From the NCBI RefSeq assembly GCF_032362555.1, contig NC_083505.1, positions 9,787,501 through 9,851,500 of the forward strand: a stretch of 64,000 nt of DNA, given 5' to 3'. Positions within the stretch are counted from its first letter, which is position 1. Each line of letters begins with the position of its first letter. Positions 25,291 to 38,825 of the stretch are shown in pieces. The translations under genes were made by a program, and so were the position numbers. The stretch is from Amyelois transitella (taxonomy: Eukaryota > Arthropoda > Insecta > Lepidoptera > Pyralidae). Under the pieces are notes generated by a model. That model saw nothing but the letters and a program-made list of their open reading frames with translations. It was not told where the DNA came from and did not search any database.

Positions 25291-26430
25291 TTACTAATAA
25301 ATGCTGCTCTATTATAGAACGTATTATATCCGCTTGTTACAATATATTACAGATTTTCTATAGCGGTCGTCTGAGATCTTTATAGAGCTGTGCCTGTCCT
25401 AAATGAACCTTGCATATTTTATCATAATATGGTTTACTTAATACGAGACACGTGAAAAGATGGCAAAAGCCTTCTAACAATGAGATTACGTGACCGATGA
25501 AATCTGCACTTCCCCCACGCAGTCAAACAAAGGAGGTTTTTCTTTACAAAATAATGGTGTTTTTCTATGAAGAAACTCTGAAATTGTCGACAGGGACGAA
25601 ACAGACAGTACAATTGGTGGAAAGTTGACGCGGCAAAGTGAACAATGCAAACACAATAGGGCAAAATTCTTGCATGACTTGAAAGTTACGTTAAGCCTAC
25701 ATTCAGTCACAAATAGAACAGTTTATTCAGCAATTTTGGGTAGCATTTCGTAACAAAATAAATAATAATTTACTCTATGTTTACACATACTTCCTGTTTA
25801 TGTGCCTTCTTTAGTAATTTCTTTTGTTTCATGCCTTCTTAAAAAAAGGATCAGGTATGTACTTACCTACCTCATTTTATATTAATACAAATTATAACTG
25901 GATGGATGATAATTAAATCAAAATGGGTTAAATAGTCATTGCACACTTATTTAACACATTTTTTATATTTCGACATGTTTGCCAATTTAATTTATCTACA
26001 TTTTATGAAGTAAGGTATAAAGTTAACAATATTATTTAAGGCTTTGCAAATTGCATAGGATTTACAACGGTACAATTATGTAGATAGTTGAAATCTGTGG
26101 TTTAAATATTAGTATGCATCATTCACTATTTGTACTTTGGGTGTAATTGAATTGCTATTTCTGTCTATGATCAGATATCAAATATCTTATTCTGTAGCTA
26201 GAGTCCTTGTTGATGAATCTTGACCAATATATCTGTAGGTGTGAACCCATAGCATAAGGCTAGATAATTCTAGATGCTTAACAGTCATTGAAACATAAAC
26301 ATTACAAAATACACAAGTATTGAGAAGGGGTTTGGTAGCGTCATGGCTAGCCTGGCTGGCTGGTGGAGATGTGAAGGGCCGCGGAGGCGGGTGGGCGAGG
26401 CTCTGGTCCTGAGTGAGTGTGATGTTTCAG
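25291..26430. other. Intron sequence before PDZ-gene exons
   Basis: Mostly AT-rich with no supported exon. 26335-26420 becomes GC-rich just upstream of the exon at 26431. An ATG there opens a frame that reads through the acceptor but stops at TAA inside the exon, so it is probably not used for coding. Confidence 0.5.
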
Positions 26431-28924
26431 TGCGGCTATCTCGAGGGGCTGCGCTCATCACTCGGTGGCTGGACGCAGAAAGTTAAATCATGGTACTGGG
26501 GACGACCTCTAGTAAGTGGCCCGACGTCATCGCCAAAAACGATCGGCGAATGTCCTAGCACATTGACAGTTCTAACATTTGCACGTTATTTTACGAAAAT
26601 AAAAATTTGAAAACTTATTAAAAATTCTCGCTTCTAAAACGAACGATTGCTTGGTGTTAGAAAAACATTTTTTTTTAAATATTACTGTATGTTCACTTCT
26701 ATCGTTGCACTCATGTCGGTGTTAATTTACGTAATTACAGTTTTGTTATATTATTTATTTGTAGCAATGCACCTAATTTGTTTGATCTTTTCGTATTTCC
26801 GGTAACTCCATTAGCGTGTAGAGGTATCTATTTGAATGAATGAGCTACGTGCTGCATGAGATAACCCTTTTTGTAGGTAACTGTAACGCCGGACACGTCG
26901 GTTTATCTTTAATTTTTGTGTTGACGTAGTTGTTAGTCAGATTTAATGTTTTCTTTTTAATCCATTCAAACATTCTTCCTTCATCCTTTGTTTATACAAA
27001 CAACGCATGGTGGCGTTACGTAATGGCAATGAATCGGAATGAAAACTCAATTTTTATTTTTATTTACGCTTTCATAAAAACGCGACTTTTTTTCATGGTT
27101 TGTTTGCTTCATATTATCTGCATCAATAATTGGGATAACGACTCTTTCCATAAAACATGTGACACTTGTAAAATAAACCCACTTTGAACCACGCCACCGA
27201 GTGATCGAAACGCATGTTTCTAAGCCTCCAGCACACATCTCACTTACAGCTTCTCGATACATTCGACGTATACAGATCACTACATTATGTACCTGAGAGG
27301 CATAAGGTCGTAAGTCTAGCATTTCAAATTCCTGTTTACTATTCACCAGAAATTCGGCAAGGAGAGTTACCACCCTCTGCCGCCCAGATACACTTGATCT
27401 AAAAATATTTTTAGAGCACCTATCTGACTAGAGGCTGATTAACCTTGCTGTTAGCGTTGTAGATTTACAGTTTTAGCGTGGATGTGGTATACTCATAGTA
27501 ATTAGGATTTAGGTTTTTATCATAAGTATCATAATTTTTTCATAATTATTTCGAGAATCGAAATGGCGTCTGGGGCTTGCCGTTCTATGTATTTCTTTTC
27601 AGATGTTTATCTATTCTACAGGAATTGGCACACAAGTTGTCGCGGAGTTTCGACATGAAAGAAGAGGGTGGAGCTCTATTAGAAGACAGAGGTGGTATCC
27701 GCCGACACCAGTCCATGCAGCGGCTGCAGCACGGCGAATCGCAGATGGACGAGGGCAGAGCTGCCAGAGTGGTGCCAGACCACCACGGGAACCTACACAT
27801 AAGCGTCAAAAAGACTAAACCTATACTAGGAATCGCGATAGAAGGCGGAGCGAACACGAAACATCCATTACCAAGAATTATCAATATCCATGTGAGTTAG
27901 TAATTAAATATAAGTTTTTCGTGTATTTTTGCAATTTAAAAGTTCCAGTTAAAAGATTACGACATTACTTGTTAAAATATTTATATTTAGTAATAGTTAT
28001 GAATTCAAAACTCGTCTATACCGTGCCGTGTGCCGTGTGGTTTCCGGCACTATTAGAAAAGAAAGAATAGGACCACTCCATCTCTTTCCCATGGATGTCG
28101 TAAAAGGCGACTTAGGGAGAGGCATACAAACTTGGGATTCTTCTTTTAGGCGACAGACTAGCAAACTGTCACTATTTGAATCTCAATTCTATCATTAAGC
28201 CAAACAGCTAAACGTGGCCTATCAGTCTTTTTAAGGCTGTTGGCTCTAACTACCCCGCAAAGAATATGGACATGATTATATGTATGTATGTATATCTATA
28301 CCAAAAGGGTCGCGGGGCCAAAGAGACTTCATTCTCAATACGTCGACATTCACCGCAATAAATATTGATGACTTTCATCCGATTTAATAACGTTACTGTT
28401 TTTGCAGGAGCATGGTGCGGCATACGAGGCCGGTGGCCTGGAGGTAGGTCAGCTGATCCTGGCAGTAGACGGCCACCGCGTGGAAGGCATGCAGCATCAG
28501 GATGTTGCAAGGCTCATAGCTGAGTCCTTCGCACAGAGGGACAAGCCGGTGGGTACACCAACTTTAGGGCATTAATCTTTCTCGAGCTCGAAATTTGGTT
28601 TCTACACTTTCTACAACTATGGCTATTTAAGTGTTATATATAAAAGAATGATGCATGAAGTTTAACATATCTTGAAACGAAACCATTCACAAAGCAATAA
28701 GGAGGTCGGCTGGTCACTTTGAGCAGTAAACAAATTGACACCAATAAACTAATTTCGTTCGCTCGCAGTTCGTTCGTAGAAAAAATACACGGGAAAATAA
28801 TCTTTGCAGAAGAAAACTTGAAAAATGTATATTCTTTTTCCAGGAAATCGAGTTCCTCGTAGTCGAAGCAAAGAAGTCGAATCTGGAGCCAAAGCCCACA
28901 GCGTTAATATTTTTAGAGGCCTAA
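26431..28924 (+). CDS. Whirlin/dyschronic-like scaffold, C-terminal exons with PDZ domain
   Basis: Four exons join in phase 0 throughout: 26431-26511 (CGYLEGLRSSLGG... to YWGRPL), 27622-27891, 28408-28548 and 28844-28924 (ending TALIFLEA, stop). Exon 2 has a charged linker (SRSFDMKEEGG, MQRLQHGESQMDEG), then starts a PDZ domain: LGIAIEGGAN as the carboxylate-binding loop, PLPRIINIH. The domain continues with HGAAYEAGGLEVGQLILAVD and DVARLIAESFAQ, closing with EIEFLVVEAKK. The order and the near-terminal position match the third PDZ of whirlin and Drosophila Dyschronic, scaffolds that organise channel and adhesion complexes. PDZ1 and PDZ2 are not in the window; upstream exons are at 6403 and possibly 15145 or 3026. 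All splice sites are GT-AG. A GC-rich frame after the stop may be an alternative C-terminus. Confidence 0.87.
28010..28297 (+). repeat. Dispersed repeat, best copy in window
   Basis: It lies in a PDZ-gene intron. Diagnostic strings in order: GTGTGGTTTCCGGCAC, AGGACCACTCCATCTCTTTC, CCATGGATGTCGTAAAAGG, ACTATTTGAATCTCAATTCT, GAACGTGGC-like, GGCTCTAACTACCCCGC, and a tail of (TATG)n. Partial copies are at 7016, 7996, 13255, 38140, 40408, 50320 and 55600. From general knowledge this type is abundant in moths and butterflies. Class not assigned. Confidence 0.75.
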
Positions 28925-31900
28925 CATCTACTGTCCCTCCCCGCCAGCGACCCGCCGGCCGCGCAGGGCAGCGCGACGCCGGGGGCCGCCCTCACCGCGC
29001 ACACCACGGAATAGCCAACTCCAACCTGCGATGTCACATGCTCTTTTGAACACGACCGCTCTCTAAAATTTGACCACACGTCGCTTCTTGAGGTTGCCTT
29101 ACATAAGAACTATGTAAATCTGAATAATAAGGCCGTTAGATTTCTGTGATCACAACATTATGATATTATTTTTTAAGACATCAAAACAATGGTCACAATA
29201 ACGCCAATTTGTCACTTTTTGTATTAAAAAAAATAAGTTCCTAATTGACATTATTTTGTGGAAATCGTTTCAGCTACTTGGAAGTTCTAGAAGCTAAAAA
29301 TCATTTTAAATCAATCACTCAGGCAAACTTGTTCATAGAGTGGTCAATGTGACAAATTTGAGATATAAAAACAAATTACAGGTAATTATTTAACTGTCAA
29401 ATGTGTTGTGATGTACGGAAATCTTTAATAGCTTTGTCTAAGAGAAGAAATGTGTGGTATAATAAGAGGTTAGCGGAGACGTGTCATGCTCTACGGGGAC
29501 TCGGACCACTGTAAGGATGATGATCGTCGTAACGACATACTAACCGACGCTAGAACGGGCTGACATGACAATACAGACTGGCGATTTGACGCAGGTAACA
29601 CAAGTAGGCTATGCGATATAATGGCACAAGGGAGGCAAATTTTCTACATCTCGAGAATTCTCCTAAATAATAAAGAAATTAGTTACGATGCACACTGCCC
29701 GAGAAGTTTTAGACAAATGTCTTAATAAAAATACGTCCCACTTTTCTAAAGGGATATTCGGGTAGTTCGGAAGAAAATTTTGTAAATTATTTTCTAGTAG
29801 TAGAATTAAACCAATTTTACCAGTAGTCAGCGACTGAATTTTATAAAAGAAAATTTCCTACTTTAACCAATTGTGATAAGTTCATCATAAAAGGTCACAC
29901 ACATTATGCATCGTTTCAATTAACAAGTAGTCTCGATCGATTCAATCCCGTAACTAATTTTGATAGAACTAGAGTTGTATGACGATAACATAGATCTTAT
30001 TGTTGATTTTCGAAACGAATTGTGCTAATATTCGATTGGTAATGTTGCTATGAGAAGATCAATCAGTAAAGAGTTGCCGGTTCACGATCACAGTAGTTTT
30101 CAGTAGCGGTCGAGTAGTGCTTGTTGTCAGCGCGTTCCGTAGCATTCCATGCAAAAGAGTTCACACTTGCGATGTCATCCATGTGCCATCAATGTTAGCA
30201 AGGTTCAGCGTCATCTCATCCCAGGTCTTTATCGGTGGTAGATAGTAACATGCAGCCCATCATCATCAGTAGAGCTGAGCTTGCAGCACGACGCGCTCCT
30301 AAGCAAGCTGTTTTATGAATTATACATTATATTATTTTGTTTACACACATGTGCACGGCTCGGGCAGGCCACGGGATTGAGACGCAGGTTTACCGTCGCA
30401 TAATAATGACAATTATTATCTGTAAAATACAGGCTCCGGCGCTTTTAGCTAAAGAAAATTAAAAAGAAATCTAATACACATTTATAAACGTTTTACTAGG
30501 AACGTATTAATATCTATGATGATGGATAATTTGCGTCTCGCCCCTGGCTTCAAAAAACACCGGTTATATTCATTTATAGGTAAAACTTTCCATAGATTTA
30601 AATTTAGCTCCCAAAATAGACATTATTTTATTTACCCATAATTTATAATACTTTAGATTCCAGAAAAATTATGTTTGTGCTTTCTTCTCAGTTTGCTTAG
30701 CGAAGCTATTTTCAATATGCGTCAAATAGGTCATTCCATCAGGTAGGTAAGCGGTGAGTTTACGAAATTATGGCGGAGAGGGATTTTAGCCCACTCTTTT
30801 ATTTATATGCGTAGATTGTAAGTGAATGTGTGCTATATAATCAAATATTTTGTTAGATGTTAGATTCAATAATATCTGCTACATCAATATTCTTGAAATC
30901 ACGATGCATCAACAAAGAAAATGCTTCAGAAGCAACTTTCTATAGGTAACTATCTTCGTGATGTTCTTCAATATCGAAATGTTCTTGATTCTCTGATATA
31001 TATCTATGTGAGTGTTGCTAGTGCTTTTAATATTACCTATCTTGTAAGCTGTAGATATTGTATACGTTCCAACCAATGTAATACATGTATAAAATTTGAA
31101 ATGCTGTAACAAAACCTCATTCTTTCGAATTATCTAAACAAGTGACCGTTGTAAATATATATATTTATAATCATAAGCTGTAAATATTGACTTTGAATGT
31201 ATTGTAATATAATATAATAAATATTTATCAAAGTTAGTGCCAAAAGCATATAAAATTCCCTCGAAAATTGCGTGTGTACAGGTCGATGGTCAAAATGTAA
31301 GCGACCGGCATTAACAAAAGAGTTTTGAGGCACTCGTTGATTTCAATGACCTGTCTGTAGCTGTGGCCTCAGAATGTACAATAACATCCGTCAATCAACT
31401 GGAGACAGATCAATGAAACGAGGTACCATGCTCTAACACAGGCTAATCTCACAGAATACGCTTTTGAACTATTAGAATTTGATGATCATTAACACTTGTA
31501 TTTAGGTAATTTTAACACGTTTCATAGTTACGAAAATATATTTTCAAAACTATTGTATGTACTTATCCAAAAATTTTTGATTTGTTGCAAACTGATTTAC
31601 TAAAAGCATTGTGATTAGAATGTAAAATAAAGTCACAAGGTAAATCCGCCTTTTCAGGTTTTAAATTTTAACCGTTTTAATTATTAGAGTGACATTTTAG
31701 TGACATGAACAGAGTACCTATGCACTGAAACAAATATATTTTGTACGAATAATTATTATAGTTAATTTTAACTTATAACTAATTATATTTAAGTAATGGT
31801 ACATATAAGTTTGTATGATTGTTACATTTAAGTATATACCTACGCCAGGCGCGGCACACCGCCCAGCCTCTATTCGAGTCAATTCATCCTTTACGTACTT

Positions 31901-33226
31901 AACACAGCAAACCAAAAGCAATTTTAAACGTAGGGAATAAGACTTATTTTAATAGAACTGCAACAAATTATCTTAGTTTAGCAATTGTTTTGTATTTTCC
32001 CACGAGTTTTACGATTTGTTTACCAACAGATTGATCCGACTTGTCATAGATCGCGACAACGGCAAAAATTCAATCCTAATTATAGTATGCCGTCCAATTA
32101 TGTTCGCATTTAGTTTAATTCACCGTGATGGTATGGTGATTATCGTTGACAAATCATAACATGTAATCGACCTTGAAAATATTCGATGTTGGTAAACATT
32201 TCTCTGAAATAATAAAAATCTCTATCGCAAAGTTAAAACTTCGCGCGGGTGTTTCGTTGAGAAGATCTATGTTGTAGTCTGTTGTTAAGTTTGTCGTTGA
32301 TGACAAAAATATATTGTTATCTAGATAAAGAGTTGTTTGAATCCACCTTTGCCTGTTCAAATACAGAAGGATCGTAAGTAGCACCTTAGATCTAAAAAAA
32401 CTTTGCCAAAATTTTTACAACCGAAAACATAAACTGAAACCCTTTCGTCTTGTCAATTTACTATACAAATTGTTATTTCTTCTGTTATTAAACGAACAAT
32501 CAGGTAATAGTTTCACTTATTCGTCATTGTATGATTCACCAGTGGACCACTTGTCTGGAGGACCAAAAACTAGGCATGAATAAACGTTAAATTTTTGTTT
32601 ACTACAAAATACGTATGCGGCACTGTGGTTCTGTTAAAAATAATTGTAGGCAAATTGCGCCTAGTTCAAGTTGATGGCAAACACTTCGGCACATAATTTG
32701 CAGCTAGTGAATACTTTGTTATTATTTTGACCCTACAGACTTCTAGTAGGTACGTAGTTTACGAATTTCATGTAACATCTTCGATCAACTATAAACAACT
32801 AGATACACAGTTCCGAGCAAAATAAAACAAAATATCGTCCTCACCTCAATACGTAATTATTATTACGCATATTACTTCGACTATTTGACAAAGTCCTATG
32901 TCCAAAAACAAGTGTATTGAAAATTGAACCTTAAATGTTTTATAATAAGGCACGCAATCCTTAAAAAATGTAGTTTGGTGTGACATGATATTAACTCAAT
33001 GTTTCATTTAGAACAAAGAGGCTAGTGGAGTGGCTTTGTTATTTTAAAAATTTTACCTTCACACACTTTAACATTTTGATACGAAATGCGTTGCAATAAA
33101 AATTGTCTATTGGATGTTAGAAGGAGTTTGGTTGGGTGTATGAGTGTTTGAATGTCTGTGATTATGTGGCGATTTGGATGTAAGTAGTTTATTTTTTACT
33201 TTAAAGGTAGTTCTTTTGTTTTTTGT
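28925..33226. other. 3' UTR of PDZ gene then gene-free sequence
   Basis: The first few hundred bases are likely 3' UTR. A possible poly(A) signal AATAAA lies at 29669-29674. Beyond that I see AT-rich sequence with no splice-bounded open segments. ORFs at 30909-32384 are short and AT-rich. Confidence 0.45.
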
Positions 33227-33440
33227 CGACTTCTGTGGCCTAATGATCATCTTGCCTGACTGCCAAGTCGGAGGTTTCGGGTTCGATCCCCGGTTTGGTC
33301 AATCTGGAAAATGTATTTTTTAGATGTTTGTTTGTAAGTATGTGAGGATGTTACTCAATCACGCAAATTCTACTGAACAGATTTCGATGTGATTTGGTTT
33401 ACAGGATAATTACTACCCCAAAATTCTTACAGAAGCGAGG
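33227..33440 (+). mobile_element. tRNA-headed SINE (second family)
   Basis: The tRNA-like head carries GTGGCCTAATGATC (imperfect A box), GCCTGACTGCCAAGTCGG in the anticodon region and a perfect B box (GGGTTCGATCCCC). An unrelated body follows, with TTCTACTGAACAGATTTCGA near the middle. The cloverleaf acceptor does not close and the body is attached, so this is a SINE, not a tRNA gene. Confidence 0.75.
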
Positions 33441-35887
33441 CTCCGGGGCGCAAATAGTGTTCGAAGTACTATTTTTTTTGTCAATTTTATACTTTACTAG
33501 CTTGTTTGATTGAGGGTCTATTCTATTTATAGAGAACTATCAATAAATTAGAACGAATTAAAGTATATATATAAATCTATTTTTAATTCGACAATAGTGG
33601 CAATAAAATATTACTATAATAAAAAGTGATTAAACAACAACAACCGATCTTAATAAATACTACCACTTATTTAATGCCGGCTACAGATTATTGCCGCGAA
33701 GGTCTGTATTTCCATTCACCTCATTAAATAATTAATTAACCGAACTAGTAACAACATAAAAAAACACAAACAAAAAATAAAACAAAGCGACTCCACAACT
33801 TTATGTTCCTAGGCGAGCATCATGAAGCGCGGCGACAAAACTATATTTGTTTCGTTTACTCTTTAAAATTTGTTGACCGCAAGAAAGAGATAGGCGCGGA
33901 TAGTGCTAAATGCCGAGTACCGTTAAGTTTTAAATATTTAATAAAATGATTTGATAGAAAACCAACAGCTAACTTATACTATTAAGTGCGATTACTTTAA
34001 AACTGAATTGTACTAACAAGAAATAGGAAAGCCATCCTTTTTGAGCGCAATTCTTGGACAATTTTTACACTTTTTAACAGAGCACTTCGTCATTGTGCGA
34101 CGTTGTCACTCGTGGACGGACGAAACGAGACTAGCCGAGAACTTTACTCACTTGAGCGTTGAGTAGAGTTTTGCCGCGGACACTTTTTTAGCGGGATTGT
34201 GAGTCTAGTTGTTTATAGTACGTCAATGTGTAACATACAAAGCCTTCAAGAAAGGATTATAAAATATACAATCATGCAAAATAGAATACTCACTCTGAAA
34301 GATTCCGTGTCGGGTTTGAATGTCTTTATTGCTCCTACCTAATAGAATAGGTAAGAATCATGTACATTAATACTTATGTTGGTAGAATAATTTTGATGCA
34401 AGAAATCTTAGCATGAAAGTTTATTTTAAATATTCGTGCAAACAATTAGATCGTTTTGTCTGAAATTTTTACCAATCGCAAATGGGCTTCAGTAATACAG
34501 CTACGGACACAGAGTTCAGACTTGTTTTTTTAGTAGTTTATTATTGTGGATAGTTTAAAGTTATAAAACTTATTATTTTTATTGATAACCAGATAAAAAA
34601 TTATCACGTAACTTTAAAGGTAGATTAGGTACTTTTGTCCTTGGAACAATGTTTTCAGCATTTCCTGTTGTTATGGTACGACGACTTCTTCCTTTAGCTA
34701 TCGGAGAATGCAACTAAAGGAAAGATGGAGTTATTATTTTTACTTTAGTGTTATCTGATCCACTCTGAAATATGTTCAGTTAATCAAAATGGAATAGAAA
34801 ATAATTAAAATAAAACGGATTTACTAGGATTCCAGATTTTGGGGATCATACCGGGATAACTCGAAAAATGTGATGTGTATTTAAACCGCCCACCGGGTTC
34901 ACGAGTACCTACAACTCGTTCCAATGAATGTCATACTAGAAAAAGTGCTATTACAACCTACCTAAGTTAAGTTCTAATTTTAATGAGTAACGAAGTTGAG
35001 ATGGATGTTGCTTCGTGTAATGATTTTGCTTTTCGAATCGTAATCATAGAGTAAGACAGACGTACCCAGGATGAAAGCAAGGAGGATGAACTAAACAAGA
35101 ACTCTAGAAATAATACTAGGTAGTGTTAAAGAACCAAACATTGCAATCGGGAATTGGTAATTTATTTAATTAATTAAAATCCATCTACAAATATTAGACA
35201 TTATGGATAAATAAAAGACAACTAACTAGAAAAGCAATAAAATAAATACAAAATATTAAATGATCCTGTGATACACACACCTTGTCATGTGATTTTATTA
35301 TGGAGACATGAGGGGCAATCTCGACATAAACAGGGTGACTATCAGCTACGTCATAAAATACACTAACTTATCAAAAGAAAAATATTCTTTTATTTTCACA
35401 ACAATTTTTATCCAATATAAACAATGAATGACCTTTTTCTTACGTCAAAACTAAGAAACATTTCACATTAGATAAAATAATCAAAACTTTCCCTCGTGTC
35501 ATGTGTCATTATTTGGCTTGGATTTTTATTAACTTTGTTATTAAATTAAAAACAAAGTGTACTAAGGCTCTCTCTATCAAACCTTGGCGGAATGAAAAAC
35601 TTAAAATAAGTTATACCTACATACACCTACCTACTACCTGTAGGTATATTTGCTTCTAGTAATACTTTGTGGCCTATAATGTTTAAAATAACTTTTCGCC
35701 AATAAGGACCACTGTGTAAAGATCCAATTTATTATGACTATTTATATAACGACTAGATTAAATTAGCCGGGACCAATGGCATTCGTTCCGATTAACCTTC
35801 AATAAAGCAAACAATAACCACAGAAATTATATTATTAGAAAAAATTGATTATTAGGTTAACAAATTTTGTTTTGATAACTCCAAAGG

Positions 35888-35950
35888 TTTCACGGATACA
35901 AAACCATTCGACCATCAATACTCTGGTCGAATGGTTTAGTATCTGTAAAA
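35888..35950 (+). other. Pre-miRNA-like hairpin
   Basis: The arms CACGGATACAAAACCATTCG(ACC) and (GGTCGA)ATGGTTTAGTATCTGTA pair over about 22 bp with a single A-A mismatch and one G-T pair. Three more A-T pairs lie outside, and the loop is 11 bases. Its size and near-perfect stem fit a microRNA precursor, but a small transposon-derived palindrome would look the same. Confidence 0.45.
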
Positions 35951-36476
35951 GACGACCCCATTCTTAAGTGTGCAAGAATTTACCAATGACTTTGAGTTAC
36001 ATAAATGCACTAACTTTTGCCAGCAGATCCGTTAGAAATTGGACTTTGACTTCGGTTAAAAGCTCTCTCTCAGAAGTGAGAAGTTCGTTTCCTTAACAGT
36101 TACTGAACGTTGTATGGTATAGTAAAATAATCAACATGCTACAATATACTTTACATAAATGATATGGAGCAATGCTATTTTCACGGCGATTGTTTTGGTA
36201 TTACCTAAACAATCGCTACAAAAAATTACGAAATGCATTGTTATTTCACAGATATTTTTTTATAATATTTAATTGTACAAGGAATAACCGTGAAATAATT
36301 ACTGCATAGAAAATTTTTCATTGCATTTTCTATTTGCCCATAGCAAATTCTTTAGTTATCGTTTGTTAGTTTACGATAAAATTGCATGCATTTAGCACGT
36401 GTTTAGTTAATTAATGTTTTTTTTTATTTATTATCAAGCAAAGTAACTGAACAAACTTTTACAGATACAGATTCTA

Positions 36477-36507
36477 AACTATAAGTTTCATTTAGAAACT
36501 TATAGTT
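36477..36507. other. Perfect 13-bp hairpin
   Basis: AACTATAAGTTTC and its exact complement are separated by 5 bases (ATTTA). No surrounding element was identified. Confidence 0.7.
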
Positions 36508-38139
36508 GTTAATTGGATGAATGATGAATTATGTAATACTTAATTTTTTTCATTTTATATATTAATACATTAGCAGCTTAAATCTGATGCGTATATATCA
36601 CTGCACTCATGATATTTGCACTTGCATTTTGATGAAGGCAGCTTAGGTGAAGAAATATTTTAACATACCTATCGTTTCACTAAACACTGATATGGGATTA
36701 TAAACCACAGTGGCTTCGTCCCCGTATTTCGTCGTTTGTTCCATATCCTACAGGAACAGTACTTCAGTCTGGGACTAGGAAAACTTTTCCTATGTAATGT
36801 TATATCCTTTTCAATAGTTCTTTCTATGTTTGTGGAAAATTTCATGATTTATTATTATGGATTAATTGAAAAGTGAAGAGGAAATATACAAACACCCATA
36901 ACCGATAACCTTTTAAAGTTATGACACACAATAAAAGAGGGAAACCCAAAATACCGTATAATGACAAAAACAAAAATAAAACCCCGTGTCAACTAAGTAA
37001 GTATAACAAATCAAATAACAATATTAGTAAAAACATAGCATCATAACATCATCTAATAACCATAACGGTACATAAAAACATATCAATTAACTGCTTACTA
37101 TAGGAATCCCTCTGGCCGTCTGACGCAACAAATACTAACACTGTATCATATATCGTATGAATGGAAGCGGAGCGCCGAAGCTATCGCAGGGGGCAAGCCG
37201 CCTTCTTCATCGTTGCACGTGCCGGCACACGATAAAATGCAGGAGTTTGCGTCACCCCACAGAGCGCAGACGACGACGACCTGGCTTTGTGTAACCCGAA
37301 CTTACGGACGTGCTCAGCACCTTAGATTTCGATGAGATAGTGGTTGATAAAACACAGATAAAGACGTTTTGAAGGTTCTTATCGAACCTGTAAATAAGGA
37401 ACACTGTCTGTAATGTCTGACTGTAAACCAATTTTTAATTTCCGACTAAAAAGAGTTATTTTCAACTCTGAAGGGCGGAAACTGTAAATTTTCATGAAAA
37501 ATATTCCATAGTTTTACTAATTCCTTAATCCTACGCAGCAAACAGTTTACAAACAAACCATTTCATTTTTCTATTCAGTGTAACATAAAAGCGATCCAAT
37601 TTAAAAAACGTTTAGATAACAAATTAGTCCAAAAAAGGAACTGGTTTTATTCCTACAGCGTCAGAATGAAAAGGAAATGAATTTCAGTAAGAGGTAAATG
37701 CGCAGAACCGTAAAAAACGGAGGTCAAGAGATCTGAAAAGATAGAGTGATATTGGCAAAATCTGTTATTGAAACTGATCTACACTAAATCGACGAAAATG
37801 AAACGGCAAGATAAAACAAGTGACGTTCTCTAACATTATAAACATAGATACATAATAAAATTTCCTACTACAAAACAGGAAATTTTCATAAGGAAAACTT
37901 CTTTATTAAAATATATGTTCGCAGAAAATCTGCATTATTTATTACTGATCTTTATTATGAATACTTCAATCAAAGTTTCTCAGCAAACATTTATAGATTC
38001 TTAGGGCTACCTATGTACTAACATGAGAGGAAATAATATGTATATTTATCAATGTGTTTTGCAGATTTCCGCTTACTTGAAATATTGACACGCAAATTTA
38101 TTTATAAAACTGTTTGAAAAACCAATTAATTATATGTAA

Positions 38140-38378
38140 TTGGTGCATGCCAGCCGCTTCTCTTTCCGGCAGTTAATGTCAAGGGAATAGCATAAAAACT
38201 TGGGATTTTTCTATTACTTAGTTAAAAAACCAGTATTGAATCTCAGCTCAGTCTTCTGTTTTAGGGATAAAGTTGTTATAAATTTCAACTGGTGGGTTAT
38301 TAAATTACACCTTATCACCTTTTTCTGTGAGATAAAGAATGTTATAATAAATAAAAATAAAATAAAATAAAAATCATT
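38140..38378 (+). repeat. Decayed dispersed repeat and A-rich microsatellite
   Basis: 38140-38330 keeps scattered strings of the 28010 repeat (AAACTTGGGATTTTTCT, TTGAATCTCAG, TCAGTCTT). 38347-38374 is an (AAATA/AAAAT)n run. Confidence 0.5.
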
Positions 38379-38825
38379 TATTTCAGGTTTAAAAACCTAT
38401 ATAATGTTAGTAACAGAGTGTCTTACAAACTATGTTAGTACATCTATATTAAAATAACTGATATTTTTTATGCAATAGTTCAGCGAAAGAATAGGCAAAG
38501 CCTTGAACTTAGTAAACTTTGAATTACTTAGGTAACTATTTTAAAATCGGTATCACATTCGCTTACTGAATACCTGATCTTACGATATTATGGCTTATTA
38601 TTACTAAAATACTTAAAACTAAAATTTAAAATTCGTTTTTAATAAGAAATACCGCATAATTATTTGGGAGTGCGAATCGTTTACAGTACTTATAGGTATT
38701 CTATGGTCATGAAAAAGGGGTTCCATATAAAAATTCAACAGTGACTCTTGAAAATTGTATTCGTGATTTCAGAGGTAAAAAGAAACTTTTTAACTTATTA
38801 ATAGTCAAAAAACAGTAAGAACTAA

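Larger units (their letters stand above)
33441..38139. other. Gene-free AT-rich stretch with hairpins
   Basis: No exon is supported. Two perfect or near-perfect hairpins lie at 35888-35950 and 36477-36507. Less AT-rich patches at 34080-34200 and 37140-37330 (the latter CpG-bearing) could be regulatory or untranslated exons, but show no coding frame longer than about 30 codons. Confidence 0.45.

Noticed and set aside
26343-26490. Upstream ATG frame reading through the acceptor of exon 26431
   Set aside because: It ends at a TAA inside the exon, in a different frame from the conserved one; it does not extend the PDZ protein.
27047-27373. 108-codon minus-strand ORF (with IRRMYREAVSEM)
   Set aside because: It lies inside a PDZ-gene intron with no splice sites or recognisable domain; possibly repeat-derived but unsupported.
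27603-27818. Alternative acceptor and ATG frame at 27603
   Set aside because: The frame (MFIYSTGIGTQ...) loses the PDZ domain; the acceptor at 27619-27621 keeps phase 0 and conserved sequence.
33227-33302. Possible tRNA gene (perfect B box)
   Set aside because: The acceptor stem does not close and an unrelated body follows; SINE head instead.
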